This document shows positions 1 to 8,157 of a DNA stretch of 64,000 bases, piece after piece. The position numbers were made by a program, and so were the translations under genes. This stretch comes from Longispora sp047121295 (lineage in GTDB: Bacteria; Actinomycetota; Actinomycetes; Mycobacteriales; Micromonosporaceae): contig NZ_CP139447.1 in the NCBI RefSeq assembly GCF_047121295.1, positions 4,960,001-5,024,000 of the forward strand, read 5' to 3'. The notes below the pieces were generated by a model. That model was not told the DNA's origin. It saw only the letters and a list, made by a program, of their open reading frames with translations, and made no database searches. The number at the start of each line of letters is the position of its first letter. Within the stretch, counting starts at the first letter, position 1.

Positions 1-48
1 GCCGCCGGACGAGAGTCCGATACCCGACGGGTGGGCACAAGGGCGCCG

Positions 49-702
49 TCAGGGCAGTCGGGTGGCCAGGCCGTCGAGGATGCGCTCCAGCCCGAAGGCG
101 AACCGCTCGTCCATCGACGGCCCCGTGAGGTCACCGGCGAGCTGCACGAGATTCGGGTACGTGTCCCCGGGCAGCGCCCGGAGGTGGTCCGCGACGGCCG
201 TCGCCACCTCGCGACGGCCGGCCCCGGTGGTCTCCGCCGCCGTCAACGGGGACTGCTCCTGGAGGACGAAACCCTGCACATAGGTACCCAGGAGATAGGT
301 CGCCATCGTCGCGTCCGCGTCGGAGAATCCCGCCTCGCGCAGCCGGGACAGCTGGTCCTCGGCGAAGCGGAGCATGTTCGGGCCGAGGCCGAACCGGCCG
401 GCGATCACCTTGGCGGCGTCGCGCCGGTCGAGCAGGTGCCGGCGGTAGGCGGTGAAGTAGTCGCGGAACTGCGCGCGCCAGTCGCCCCGGCGCGGCGGCG
501 GCTCGGCGTCGGCCATCAGCGCGTCGGTGAGCAGGTCGAGCAGCTCCTCCTTGTTCCGGACGTGCCAGTACAGGGAGGCGGCCTTCACGTCCAGCTCGGC
601 GGCGACCTTGCGCATGGACAGGCCCGTGATCCCGTCGCGGTCGAGCACCAGCATCGCGGCCCTGACCAGGGCCTCGCGGGTCAGTCCCTCGTCGGTCGGC
701 AC
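49..702 (-). CDS. TetR-family repressor of the adjacent exporter
   Basis: TetR/AcrR transcriptional repressor, probably about 217 aa. The N-terminal helix-turn-helix spans about residues 20-60 and includes LSMRKVAAELDVKAASLYWH. The rest is the alpha-helical ligand-binding part of the TetR_C type. The reading frame is open to a GTG at 756, but that start would put one of two operator palindromes inside the gene. The GTG at 702 has GGAGGT about 6 bases upstream and gives a normal N-terminus, so I chose it. It is transcribed away from the MFS exporter starting at 792, and both operators lie between them. The usual arrangement, repression of the exporter and of itself relieved by an exported compound, is inferred. 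The ligand is unknown. Confidence 0.9.
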   Translation of the reverse strand: MPTDEGLTREALVRAAMLVLDRDGITGLSMRKVAAELDVKAASLYWHVRNKEELLDLLTDALMADAEPPPRRGDWRAQFRDYFTAYRRHLLDRRDAAKVIAGRFGLGPNMLRFAEDQLSRLREAGFSDADATMATYLLGTYVQGFVLQEQSPLTAAETTGAGRREVATAVADHLRALPGDTYPNLVQLAGDLTGPSMDERFAFGLERILDGLATRLP

Positions 703-730
703 CGGCCACCTCCATAATCCGGCTTGCAAT

Positions 731-743
731 CTAACACCGTTAG
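731..743. promoter_or_regulatory. TetR operator, copy 1
   Basis: CTAACACCGTTAG is a perfect 5-3-5 inverted repeat in the gap between the divergent TetR and exporter genes. A second copy differing by one spacer base lies at 769-781. Two matched palindromes in a TetR/exporter intergenic region are the usual signature of TetR operators. It sits just upstream of the preferred repressor start and could overlap its promoter. Confidence 0.8.
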
Positions 744-768
744 GCGCATGCTCCACCGGTACCCCAAT

Positions 769-781
769 CTAACAGCGTTAG
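769..781. promoter_or_regulatory. TetR operator, copy 2
   Basis: CTAACAGCGTTAG has the same CTAAC-N3-GTTAG structure as the copy at 731-743, centre-to-centre distance 38 bp. It ends 10 bases before the exporter ATG at 792. Bound repressor would cover the exporter's transcription or translation start. No clear Shine-Dalgarno sequence is visible for the exporter, so a short leader or leaderless transcript is possible. Confidence 0.8.
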
Positions 782-791
782 GGAACTTCTC

Positions 792-2315
792 ATGGAGGCT
801 CGGCGCAAGAGGCTGGTGCTCGCGACCCTGTGCGGCACCATGTTCATGGCGATGATCGACAACGTGATCGTCAACAACGCGCTGCCCCGGATCGGGCAGC
901 AGCTGCACGCGGGCGTCGGCGGGCTGCAGTGGGTCGTCGAGGGCTACAGCCTCGTGTACGCGGCCCTGCTGCTCACCGGCGGCGCGCTCGGCGACCGGTA
1001 CGGCCGGCGGCGGATCTTCCTCACCGGCCTTGTCCTGTTCACCGCCGGCTCGGCCGCCGCCGCGCTGTCCGCCTCGATCGGCTTCCTGGTCGCCGCGCGG
1101 GTGCTCCAGGGCCTCGGCGCGGCGCTGCTCACCCCCGGCACCCTGTCGATCCTGCGGCACGTGTTCACCGACGAGCGGGAGCGGACCCGGGCGATCAGCC
1201 TGTGGTCGGGCGTCTCCGCGCTCGGGCTGGCGATCGGCCCGGTCGTCGGCGGCCCGATGGTGCAGGCGTTCGGCTGGGCCAGCGTGTTCTGGATCAACGT
1301 GCCGATCGGGGTCGCCGCGCTCGTGCTGGGCCTGCGGGTGCTCCCGGAGCTCGCGACCCGGGCCCGCCGCCTGGACCTCCCCGGCCAGCTCCTCGCCGCC
1401 CTCGGCCTCGGCGGGCTGGTCTACGCCCTGGTCGAGGGCCCGGCGCGCGGCTGGACCGACCCGGTCGTCCTGGGCTCCGGGGCCGCCGCCCTGGTCACGC
1501 TCGCCGCGTTCGTCGTCGTGGAGCGGCGGACGGCGGATCCCATGCTGGACCTGAGGTTCTTCCGTGACCGGGTACTCACCGGAGCCGTCCTGTCCGCCTT
1601 CATGGTCAGCTTCGGAATGTTCGGCGCCTCCTTCTTCCTGCCACTGCTCCTGCAGGGCGTGATGGGCTGGAACCCGACCGACGCCGGGCTCGCCGGCCTG
1701 CCGATGACCGCGATGATCGTGATCGCCGCGCCGCTGTCGGGGGCCGTCGCCGGCCGGTTCGGCCCCCGGCTGCCCGTCGTCACCGGGCTGGCCCTGTGCG
1801 CGACGGCCCTCGCCGGGCTCTCGCTGTACGACGAGCACGCGCGCTACCTGGAGTACCTCTGGGTGCTGGTCGTGATGGGGTTCGGCATGGGGCTGACGTT
1901 CGCTCCCGTGTCGGTCGCCGTCATGGGCCGGGTCGCGCCGGCCGAGGCGGGCATGGCGTCGGCCACCGTGAACACCCTGCGCGAACTCGGCGGCGTCGTC
2001 GGCATCGCGGTGCTGGGCGCGATCCTCACCAGCCGGCTGTCGGCCGCGCTCGCCGGGCCGCTCACCCGGCTCGGCGTCCCGGCGGACGCCCGGCGGCGGA
2101 TCGCGGACGCGGTGACCGGTCCGGGCGCGGCCGGCGTGGAGCTGCCCGGTCCGGTGCGCGCCGCCGTGAACGTGGCGTTCGTGGACGGGCTGCATGTCGC
2201 GCTGCGGGCCGGGGCGGTGGCCCTCGCCGGGACGGCGGTGCTGGTCGCGGTCCTGCTCCGGCCGGATCGGGCGCGGCGGCCCGGTGTCGAGCGGGAGGCC
2301 GTGCTCACCGGGTGA
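792..2315 (+). CDS. MFS drug exporter, DHA2 (14-TM) family
   Basis: Proton-driven multidrug or antibiotic exporter of the EmrB/QacA (DHA2) family, 507 aa, the normal length for a 14-helix member. Visible hallmarks are the helix-1 motif MIDNVIVNNALPRI (about 21-34), motif A GDRYGRRR (about 67-74) after helix 2, and the antiporter motif C region LGLAIGPVVGG (about 142-152) in helix 5. Hydrophobic helices continue to the end. It is divergent from the TetR gene with paired operators, so expression is probably induced by a compound that TetR senses. Substrate cannot be read from sequence. The ATG at 792 lacks a strong ribosome-binding site, but no better in-frame start is seen. Confidence 0.9.
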   Translation: MEARRKRLVLATLCGTMFMAMIDNVIVNNALPRIGQQLHAGVGGLQWVVEGYSLVYAALLLTGGALGDRYGRRRIFLTGLVLFTAGSAAAALSASIGFLVAARVLQGLGAALLTPGTLSILRHVFTDERERTRAISLWSGVSALGLAIGPVVGGPMVQAFGWASVFWINVPIGVAALVLGLRVLPELATRARRLDLPGQLLAALGLGGLVYALVEGPARGWTDPVVLGSGAAALVTLAAFVVVERRTADPMLDLRFFRDRVLTGAVLSAFMVSFGMFGASFFLPLLLQGVMGWNPTDAGLAGLPMTAMIVIAAPLSGAVAGRFGPRLPVVTGLALCATALAGLSLYDEHARYLEYLWVLVVMGFGMGLTFAPVSVAVMGRVAPAEAGMASATVNTLRELGGVVGIAVLGAILTSRLSAALAGPLTRLGVPADARRRIADAVTGPGAAGVELPGPVRAAVNVAFVDGLHVALRAGAVALAGTAVLVAVLLRPDRARRPGVEREAVLTG

Positions 2316-2428
2316 GTGCCGGTCGCGGCGCGGGGCTGCCGCGCCCGGACGCCGGCCCCGCCGGGGTCACCGGGTCCCCGCGCCCTCAGACGTTCTCGTC
2401 CGCTTCACGCCCGCGCAATGTCCACCGT

Positions 2429-2441
2429 GGAAACCGGTTGC
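2429..2441. promoter_or_regulatory. LacI-type operator upstream of cholesterol oxidase
   Basis: GGAAACCGGTTGC with the centre AACCGGTT. It is identical, in reverse complement, to the 13-mers at 13621-13633 and 19234-19246, which stand before two dehydrogenase operons. It lies 74 bases upstream of the cholesterol oxidase ATG. An exact 13-mer at three promoters in 64 kb is unlikely by chance. LacI-family operators are typically CG-centred pseudopalindromes of this kind. The LacI protein at 8158-9225 is the obvious candidate binder. Confidence 0.65.
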
Positions 2442-2514
2442 CCGCCGCGTGCTAATTTTCGCCGCGATTCGTTACAGGTGGAAAGCCCCCGCACCATCCA
2501 GATAGAGGAGTCCC

Positions 2515-4134
2515 ATGTCAGCCGTCCACTTGTTCCGCCGCAGGTTGCTGGGAATGTCCGCCCTGGGCGCCGCCGCCGCGGCCGGTCTCACCGAGGTGAC
2601 GCTGTCCCCCGCCGCCCGGGCGGAGTCCGGCGAACAGTTCACCCCGGCGGTGATCGTGGGCACCGGCTACGGCGCGGCGGTCACCGCGTTGCGGCTGGCC
2701 GAGGCCGGCGTCCCGTCGCTGATGCTCGAGATGGGCCAGCTGTGGCAGACCCCCGGCCTGGACGGCAACGTCTTCGCCGGCATGGTGAACCCCGACAGGC
2801 GGTCCTACTGGTTCCGGTCCCGGACCGCCGCGCCGCTGAGCTCGTTCCTCTGGCTGGACGTGGTGAACAGGAACATCGAGCCCTACGCCGGCGTGCTCGA
2901 CCGGGTCGACTTCGACCAGATGTCGGTGTACGCGGGCCGGGGCGTGGGCGGCGGCTCGCTGGTCAACGGCGGCATGGCGGTCACGCCGCTGCGCTCGTAC
3001 TTCCAGGAGATCCTGCCCGGGGTGGACGCCGACGAGATGTACGCGAAGTACTTCCCGCTGGCGAACCGGATGCTCGGCGTGAACACCATCGCACCCGACT
3101 TCTTCGAGCGGACCGACTACTACGGCTTCGCCCGGGTGTCCCGCAGGGCGGCCGCCACGGCCGGGTACCGGACCACGTTCGTGCCCAACGTCTACGACTT
3201 CGACTACATGCGGCGCGAGGACGCCGGCACCGTGCCGAGGTCCGCGCTGAACCAGGAGGTCATCTACGGCAACAACCACGGCAAGCGCAGCCTGGACAAG
3301 TCCTACCTGGCGGCGGCCGTCGGCACCGGGCTCGTCACCATCCAGGCGCTGCACCGGGTGGCCGCGATCCGGCGTCGCCCCGGCGGCGGGTACACGCTCG
3401 GCGTCGACCAGATCGACACGGCGGGCACGGTCGTCGCCCGCAAGAAGGTCTCCTGCGCGCACCTGTTCCTCGGCGCCGGCAGCCTGGGGACCACCGAGCT
3501 GCTGCTGCGGGCCCGGGAGACCGGCGCGCTGCCGGACGTCAGCGAGGAGGTCGGGCGCGGCTGGGGGCCCAACGGCAACGTCATGACCGCCCGGGCCAAC
3601 CACCTCTGGGAGCCGACCGGTAGCAAGCAGTCCTCGATCCCGGTGCTGGCCATCGACGCGTGGGCCGGGTACGACAACCCGGTGTTCGCCGAGATCGCCC
3701 CCTTCCCGTCGGGGCTGGAGACCTGGGTCAGCCTGTACCTGGCGATCACCCGGAACCCCGAGCGCGGCATCTTCAGCTACGACCACGCCACCGACCGGCT
3801 CCGGCTGGCCTGGACCCGGGAGCAGAACACCGCCTCGGTGCGCGCGGCGAAGGCGCTGTTCGACCGGATCAACCAGGCGAACCTCACGTCGTACCGGTAC
3901 GACCTGTTCGGGAACACGAAGGCGTTCGCCGACGACTTCACCTACCACCCGCTGGGCGGCTGCGTGCTGGGCAGGGCGACCGACGCGCACGGCCGGGTCC
4001 TGGGCTGCCCGAACCTGTACGTCACCGACTCCGCGCTGCTGCCCGGATCCGTCGGCGTGAACCCGTTCGTCACCATCACCGCCCTGGCCGAGCGGAACAT
4101 CGAACGGGTCATCGCGGAGGACATCGCCGCCTGA
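2515..4134 (+). CDS. choD: Secreted FAD-dependent cholesterol oxidase (GMC type)
   Basis: Oxidises the 3-beta-hydroxyl of cholesterol-like sterols and isomerises the product to the 4-en-3-one, using FAD and O2, outside the cell. It is 539 aa, as expected for class I actinobacterial enzymes. A Tat signal is visible (RRRLLGM at 8-14, then an alanine-rich stretch). The dinucleotide-binding loop GTGYGA is at 49-54. The active-site segments AEIAPFPSGLETW (Glu393), YHPLGGC (His478) and GVNPF (Asn516) correspond to the catalytic Glu, His and Asn of the Streptomyces enzyme. AGGAG lies 5 bases before the ATG. It is preceded by a LacI-type operator and followed by a strong terminator. A wider sterol catabolic cluster is not present in this window. 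Confidence 0.93.
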   Translation: MSAVHLFRRRLLGMSALGAAAAAGLTEVTLSPAARAESGEQFTPAVIVGTGYGAAVTALRLAEAGVPSLMLEMGQLWQTPGLDGNVFAGMVNPDRRSYWFRSRTAAPLSSFLWLDVVNRNIEPYAGVLDRVDFDQMSVYAGRGVGGGSLVNGGMAVTPLRSYFQEILPGVDADEMYAKYFPLANRMLGVNTIAPDFFERTDYYGFARVSRRAAATAGYRTTFVPNVYDFDYMRREDAGTVPRSALNQEVIYGNNHGKRSLDKSYLAAAVGTGLVTIQALHRVAAIRRRPGGGYTLGVDQIDTAGTVVARKKVSCAHLFLGAGSLGTTELLLRARETGALPDVSEEVGRGWGPNGNVMTARANHLWEPTGSKQSSIPVLAIDAWAGYDNPVFAEIAPFPSGLETWVSLYLAITRNPERGIFSYDHATDRLRLAWTREQNTASVRAAKALFDRINQANLTSYRYDLFGNTKAFADDFTYHPLGGCVLGRATDAHGRVLGCPNLYVTDSALLPGSVGVNPFVTITALAERNIERVIAEDIAA

Positions 4135-4144
4135 CCGCGACAAG

Positions 4145-4182
4145 GGGGAGGCCGCCGGGCGGGGGGATCCGGCGGCCTCCCC
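4145..4182. terminator. Bidirectional terminator hairpin
   Basis: A 14-bp perfect stem (4145-4158 with 4169-4182) with a 10-base loop lies in the 51-bp gap between the convergent cholesterol oxidase and the secreted-protein gene ending at 4186. It has no T-tract, as is usual in high-GC actinobacteria. Confidence 0.85.
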
Positions 4183-4185
4183 GGA

Positions 4186-5619
4186 TCAGTACGCCTGGTT
4201 GGTGGTCGTGAACGCGCCCTGGAACTTGATCCAGCGGGCGAGGTAGGCCCAGCCGGCGTGGTGGGCGACCCACTCCTCGCGGCCGGGGTAGGTGTCCTCG
4301 GAGCCGGCGTCCCAGTAGTTGCCGGTGTAGGTGTGCCCGTCGGCGAACCGGTTCTGCATGTCGAACACCTTCTGGGCGTGCAGCGGCTCCCAGTAGGCGC
4401 CCTTCTGGCTGGCGAGGGTGTCGAAGCCGAACGCGTCGGCCATCACGTCCATGGTGGCGAACTGCATCCGCCGCTGGGTGCCCCAGTCGTTGGGGTGCGG
4501 GTAGTAGATGTCGGCCGTGCCGTCCTCGTAGATGGTGCCGCCGGGCGCCGCCACGGTGTAGGTGATCTTCGGGTCGGCGCTGTACGGGTTGGTACCGGCG
4601 ACATGTTCCTCATCGACGAGGGCGTCGTAGACGACGTCGGCGTTGAACATCGCCGCCCGCGGGGTGGGAGTGCGGGTCATCGAGTAGACCAGGCCGGCGT
4701 GGGTGGTCATGGCGATGGCTTCGCTGTAGTCGGGGTGGATGCGGTCGTGGTTGACGACGGTGCCGTCGCTGTTGACGTTCGAGCCGTTGAGCCACGTGTC
4801 GAGGGTGCGGCCGTTGACGACGGTCGTGCTGGCGACGTCCTGCGGGCGGGCGGTGGCGGACAGTTCCAGCTCGATGGCCTTGTTCATCCACGTCTGGTAG
4901 TTGGCGTGGGTCGGCATCATGGCCGTGGCGACCTGCAGCAGCTGGGCGTTCCAGGCGTTCTCCTCGGCCTTGGTGTCCCCGGGGGTGACGAACGCGCCGG
5001 CCTCCGTGCGGTAGTACGGCACGGTGTAGGAGCTGAACCGGTTGGCCTCGGACTCGACCATCCTGCGCACGTACTCGCGGTCGGTGACCGACAGGTCGTC
5101 CCACATCAGCCAGCCGGCGAACCCGGCGAACGCCGCCCAGTGCGCGCTCTGCCACGCGTTGCCCCACCCTCCGGCCGTGTTGACCCGGTGCTGGTAGGCC
5201 AGCGAGCCGATGAGCCGGGTCGTGCGGGCCTTGGCCACGGCGGTCGTCGGGTTCGGGTTGGAGTTGTTGCCCGTCTGGTACACGCCCAGCTTCAGCGACA
5301 CCGCCAGACCGAACGCCTCCGCCGCCGCCGGGCGGATCTTGTCCTCCGCCGTGCCGCCGAACGTGAGGTACGCGCCGGTCTGCGCGTCGAAGTCCTTCAC
5401 CGTGTCGTACCAGGTGGTCAACGCGTACCGGTTGCTGTTGCGCATGATCGCGCGCAACCGCACCGAGTTGGCGTCCCCCGGGTGCGTCGTGGTGAAGCTG
5501 GCCATGTTGATCGGAGTCACCGCGTTCCCGGCGGCCGACGCGGGAGTGGACGGTGTGAGCAGGGTGGTGGACAGCACCGCGGCGAGGGCGGAGACGGCCA
5601 GGGGCCTGAGGCGAATCAT
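4186..5619 (-). CDS. Secreted protein of unknown function, probable alpha-helical toroid
   Basis: Protein of 477 aa with a clear Sec signal peptide (about 1-29, ending ASA). The mature part is rich in Trp and Tyr and in regularly spaced helical segments, for example NAWQSAHWAAFAGFAGWLMW, HPDYSEAIAMTTHAGLVYSM and REEWVAHHAGWAYLARWIK. This texture resembles (alpha/alpha)-toroid polysaccharide lyases and unsaturated-glycan hydrolases, but I see no diagnostic catalytic motif and do not assign a family. AGGAAGG precedes the ATG. It lies downstream of the GH27 gene on the same strand with 133 bp between, so it probably has its own promoter. Context, between carbohydrate-active secreted proteins, suggests a role in glycan degradation. 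Confidence 0.7.
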   Translation of the reverse strand: MIRLRPLAVSALAAVLSTTLLTPSTPASAAGNAVTPINMASFTTTHPGDANSVRLRAIMRNSNRYALTTWYDTVKDFDAQTGAYLTFGGTAEDKIRPAAAEAFGLAVSLKLGVYQTGNNSNPNPTTAVAKARTTRLIGSLAYQHRVNTAGGWGNAWQSAHWAAFAGFAGWLMWDDLSVTDREYVRRMVESEANRFSSYTVPYYRTEAGAFVTPGDTKAEENAWNAQLLQVATAMMPTHANYQTWMNKAIELELSATARPQDVASTTVVNGRTLDTWLNGSNVNSDGTVVNHDRIHPDYSEAIAMTTHAGLVYSMTRTPTPRAAMFNADVVYDALVDEEHVAGTNPYSADPKITYTVAAPGGTIYEDGTADIYYPHPNDWGTQRRMQFATMDVMADAFGFDTLASQKGAYWEPLHAQKVFDMQNRFADGHTYTGNYWDAGSEDTYPGREEWVAHHAGWAYLARWIKFQGAFTTTNQAY

Positions 5620-5752
5620 CGGGGGGACCTTCCTATGGTCGGCGCGAGGGTGTTCTCGACCGTCGAGCCGTCGACACTGTCGATCGTTACCCGTGCAAGG
5701 TGGCTGAACGGCGCGGGGAACAGGCCCCCGGCCCTGTTCCCCTCTCAGCCGG

Positions 5753-7819
5753 TCAGGTCACCTTGATGGCGAAGACGCGCACACTTGGTGCGTTCGGCAG
5801 GGTGATCGAGGCGAGGGTCTTGCCTGCGGTGAACGGCACCGACCTGGTGTAGAGGCAGTATCCGGTGCCGGAGTCGGCCGGGCCGGTGGTGTTGTTGCGG
5901 CCGTACACCGTGAACGCGAGCGTCGCGGGGTAGGTGGTCGCGGCGGTGCAGCTCCAGCTGGGGAAGCCCCAGGTCGAGTCGCTGAACGTGCCGTCGGTGT
6001 AGTGCAGGCGGATCGTGCCGCCAGCCTCGCCCACGCCGGAGGCACCGAGGAAATTCACCTTCGTGCCGGCGTAGTTGTAGTCGATCTTCTGGCCGACCGG
6101 CTTGACGGAGTCAAACCAGCCCGAGGTGGTGTTCGGCCAGGTGTAGGTGACGCCACCGATGGTGACGGGCTGTCCGGCCTTGACGCTGAGCGCCGTGCCG
6201 CCGGGCAGTTGGGTGTTGTTGGCCAGCCGGTCCGAGGACAGGGTGTTGCCGCTGGCGTCGAAGGATCCGGCGGTCGGGGCGTCGCCATCGGTGATCGCGG
6301 TGGCGTTGCGGGCGGTGGAGTTGTTGAGCCCGAAGTTCCAGCCGGAGTAGGACCCGGCGTTGCTGAGCCGGTACATGACCGCGGTGCCCGCCGGTACCGT
6401 GACGGTGAAGTTGCCGTTGGCGTCGGGGGTGGCGGCCGGCCCGTTGACCGCGGTGAGGGTGAACGTCCGCGCGGCCGATCCGGCGATCGACGCGCTCGTG
6501 GTCGCGGTGACAGGCGCGGTGTTCGACCGGTTGAGGATCGCGATCGCGTAGTCGCCGTTGGCTAGGGGCTTGGCGAACACGTCGTAGCCGGTGCCCCGGG
6601 CGACCCGCTTCGCCGTCACGGCCAGCGGGTCCTGCCCGATCGCGATGATGCCGGGCTTGTTCATCAGGGCGGCCTGCGCCGAGGAGATGGCGCCGCTGGC
6701 GTTGGCGTTGCGGATGATCGACACCATGTGGGTGTTCTGCATCGCCCACATCACGTACCCGCCGAGCTTGTTGTCGGTCGTCAACGTGGTGTCGTCGAAG
6801 TACAACCGGTCGGCGTCGAGGAAGTGGCCCTGCTTGGCGTACGGCCGCAGGCTCTCGATCATGTCGACGAGCGTGGTGGTCAGGCCCCAGCTCGTGCCGC
6901 CGACATCGCCGCCGACCCGGTAGGAGTGCCCGGCCGGCACGATGCTGTCCATCATCCGCTGGAACAACGGCGTGGTGAACTTGTCGTTGGTCCAGTTGGC
7001 ATAGGCCGGCGCCGAGATGTTCAGCACCATCGTGCGCCGCTTGGCCGGATCGGGGTCGGTCTTGATCGCGTTGATGGTGGTAGCCGCCCGCCGGGCCGAC
7101 TCGATCGCGGTGTTGATCTCCGCGTCGGTGTCGAGAATGGTGTAGCCGTACTTGCTGGTCGTGTTCGGCTCGCCGCAGTAGTCGAGCTTGATGTAGTCGG
7201 CACCGGCGGCGGCCAGGAACCGGAAGTCCTTGTCGAAGTTGTCGTAGGCCCCCGGGGCGGCGATGCCACGGCTTCCGGGGTCGCACATGTACTTGCCGCC
7301 ACTGGTGTAGACCCCGAAGTTCAGGCCCCTGGCGTGCAGGTAGTCACCCACGTCCTTGAGCCCGAGGGGGTACTTCGTCGGCGACGGGATCAGGTTGCCG
7401 GTCGTGGTGTTCCGGCCGCCCGAGCAGTTCGGCACCACCGTGGCGGCCGCGTCCCAGTCGGTGCAGTCGGCGCGCACCGCCCAGGTGTCGTCGAACGACA
7501 CCGTGTTCCAGCCCAGATCTCTCAGGCCGGTGGCCACGGCGTCGTCGGCGGTCTTCTTCATGCTCGCCGCGGTCGTCCGCGTCCAGGACTCCGAGCGCAG
7601 GATCATCTTCGGGGTCTTGAGCGAGGCGTGATCAATGTTGACCGTGTCCGCCGGAACCGTGCGCGACAGTGCGGTGGCCGGCTGCGCGGAGACCGCGACG
7701 GCGGCGGTGAGAGCCGCCAGGGTCGCGAGAACGGCGACGGCCCCGCGCCGGGCGCGGTGACCGCCAACGGCGGCAATGCTCACCGCCACCGGTGAGGCGG
7801 CAGGCTGGGAGAGGTCCAT
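5753..7819 (-). CDS. Secreted GH27-like alpha-galactosidase with C-terminal beta domain
   Basis: Predicted retaining glycosidase of clan GH-D, 688 aa. A signal sequence (about 20-50) is followed by a (beta/alpha)8 domain to about 400. The segment GWNTVSFDDTW (103-113) and nucleophile loop ADYIKLDYC (Asp213) are characteristic. Asp305 in YRVGGDVGG is the likely acid/base. The usual TPPMGWNSW opening is replaced by TPKMILRSESW, so specificity may differ from ordinary melibiases. A beta domain (about 400-485) follows, then a C-terminal sandwich domain of about 200 aa. That last domain resembles the end of the GH95 protein at 14192-17059 (both end in a TLPN...VFALKV-like strand). AAGGAG is 7 bases before the ATG. 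The promoter region carries a 45-bp element shared with the gene at 23349-25892. Confidence 0.82.
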   Translation of the reverse strand: MDLSQPAASPVAVSIAAVGGHRARRGAVAVLATLAALTAAVAVSAQPATALSRTVPADTVNIDHASLKTPKMILRSESWTRTTAASMKKTADDAVATGLRDLGWNTVSFDDTWAVRADCTDWDAAATVVPNCSGGRNTTTGNLIPSPTKYPLGLKDVGDYLHARGLNFGVYTSGGKYMCDPGSRGIAAPGAYDNFDKDFRFLAAAGADYIKLDYCGEPNTTSKYGYTILDTDAEINTAIESARRAATTINAIKTDPDPAKRRTMVLNISAPAYANWTNDKFTTPLFQRMMDSIVPAGHSYRVGGDVGGTSWGLTTTLVDMIESLRPYAKQGHFLDADRLYFDDTTLTTDNKLGGYVMWAMQNTHMVSIIRNANASGAISSAQAALMNKPGIIAIGQDPLAVTAKRVARGTGYDVFAKPLANGDYAIAILNRSNTAPVTATTSASIAGSAARTFTLTAVNGPAATPDANGNFTVTVPAGTAVMYRLSNAGSYSGWNFGLNNSTARNATAITDGDAPTAGSFDASGNTLSSDRLANNTQLPGGTALSVKAGQPVTIGGVTYTWPNTTSGWFDSVKPVGQKIDYNYAGTKVNFLGASGVGEAGGTIRLHYTDGTFSDSTWGFPSWSCTAATTYPATLAFTVYGRNNTTGPADSGTGYCLYTRSVPFTAGKTLASITLPNAPSVRVFAIKVT

Positions 7820-8157
7820 CCGGAACTCCTTGATGTTCGACGAAGGCCGCAGACGGGCGCCAAACCCTTCCGCGACCCCGTGCCAGGGGGGCGGGTCAAT
7901 GCACCGTGCCGACTGGGCTGCGCTGGTCGAACGACGACGAGGGCTGGTGACCGACGGCTGCGGTGGGAGCTATCGTGCGTCCGCCTGTGACCTGAGTCAA
8001 CGTTGTAGTACCGAACGTTCAAAACCGATCAGACACAGCCCGACAAGCGATGGCACGGGTGTCCTGGCGTGGCGTCAGAACCCCACCGAGCAGGAACAGC
8101 GTTCGTGGTCGGACTCGCGGCGAGCCGGGCCGAACGGAAGGTCGCGGCGCCGCGTCG
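7820..8157. other. 338-bp intergenic region, GH27 leader and promoter
   Basis: No convincing gene on either strand. It holds the ribosome-binding site and long leader of the GH27 gene, the shared regulatory element at 7991-8035, and the 3' flank of lacI. I see no obvious terminator hairpin for lacI. Confidence 0.6.
7991..8035 (-). promoter_or_regulatory. Shared 45-bp promoter/operator element, copy 1
   Basis: This stretch matches 26063-26107 at about 36 of 45 positions without gaps. Read in the direction of the GH27 gene it begins TGTCTGATCGGTTTTGAACG, with two half-sites of the type TCTGATCG spaced 10 bp apart, and ends CGTTGACTC. It lies 172 bases from the GH27 start codon, and the other copy lies 171 bases from its own start codon. 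The conserved distance and sequence point to a common regulator or sigma factor. Confidence 0.6.

Noticed and set aside
703..756. Longer TetR start at the GTG at 756
   Set aside because: It would put an operator inside the gene. The GTG at 702 has a better ribosome-binding site and N-terminus.
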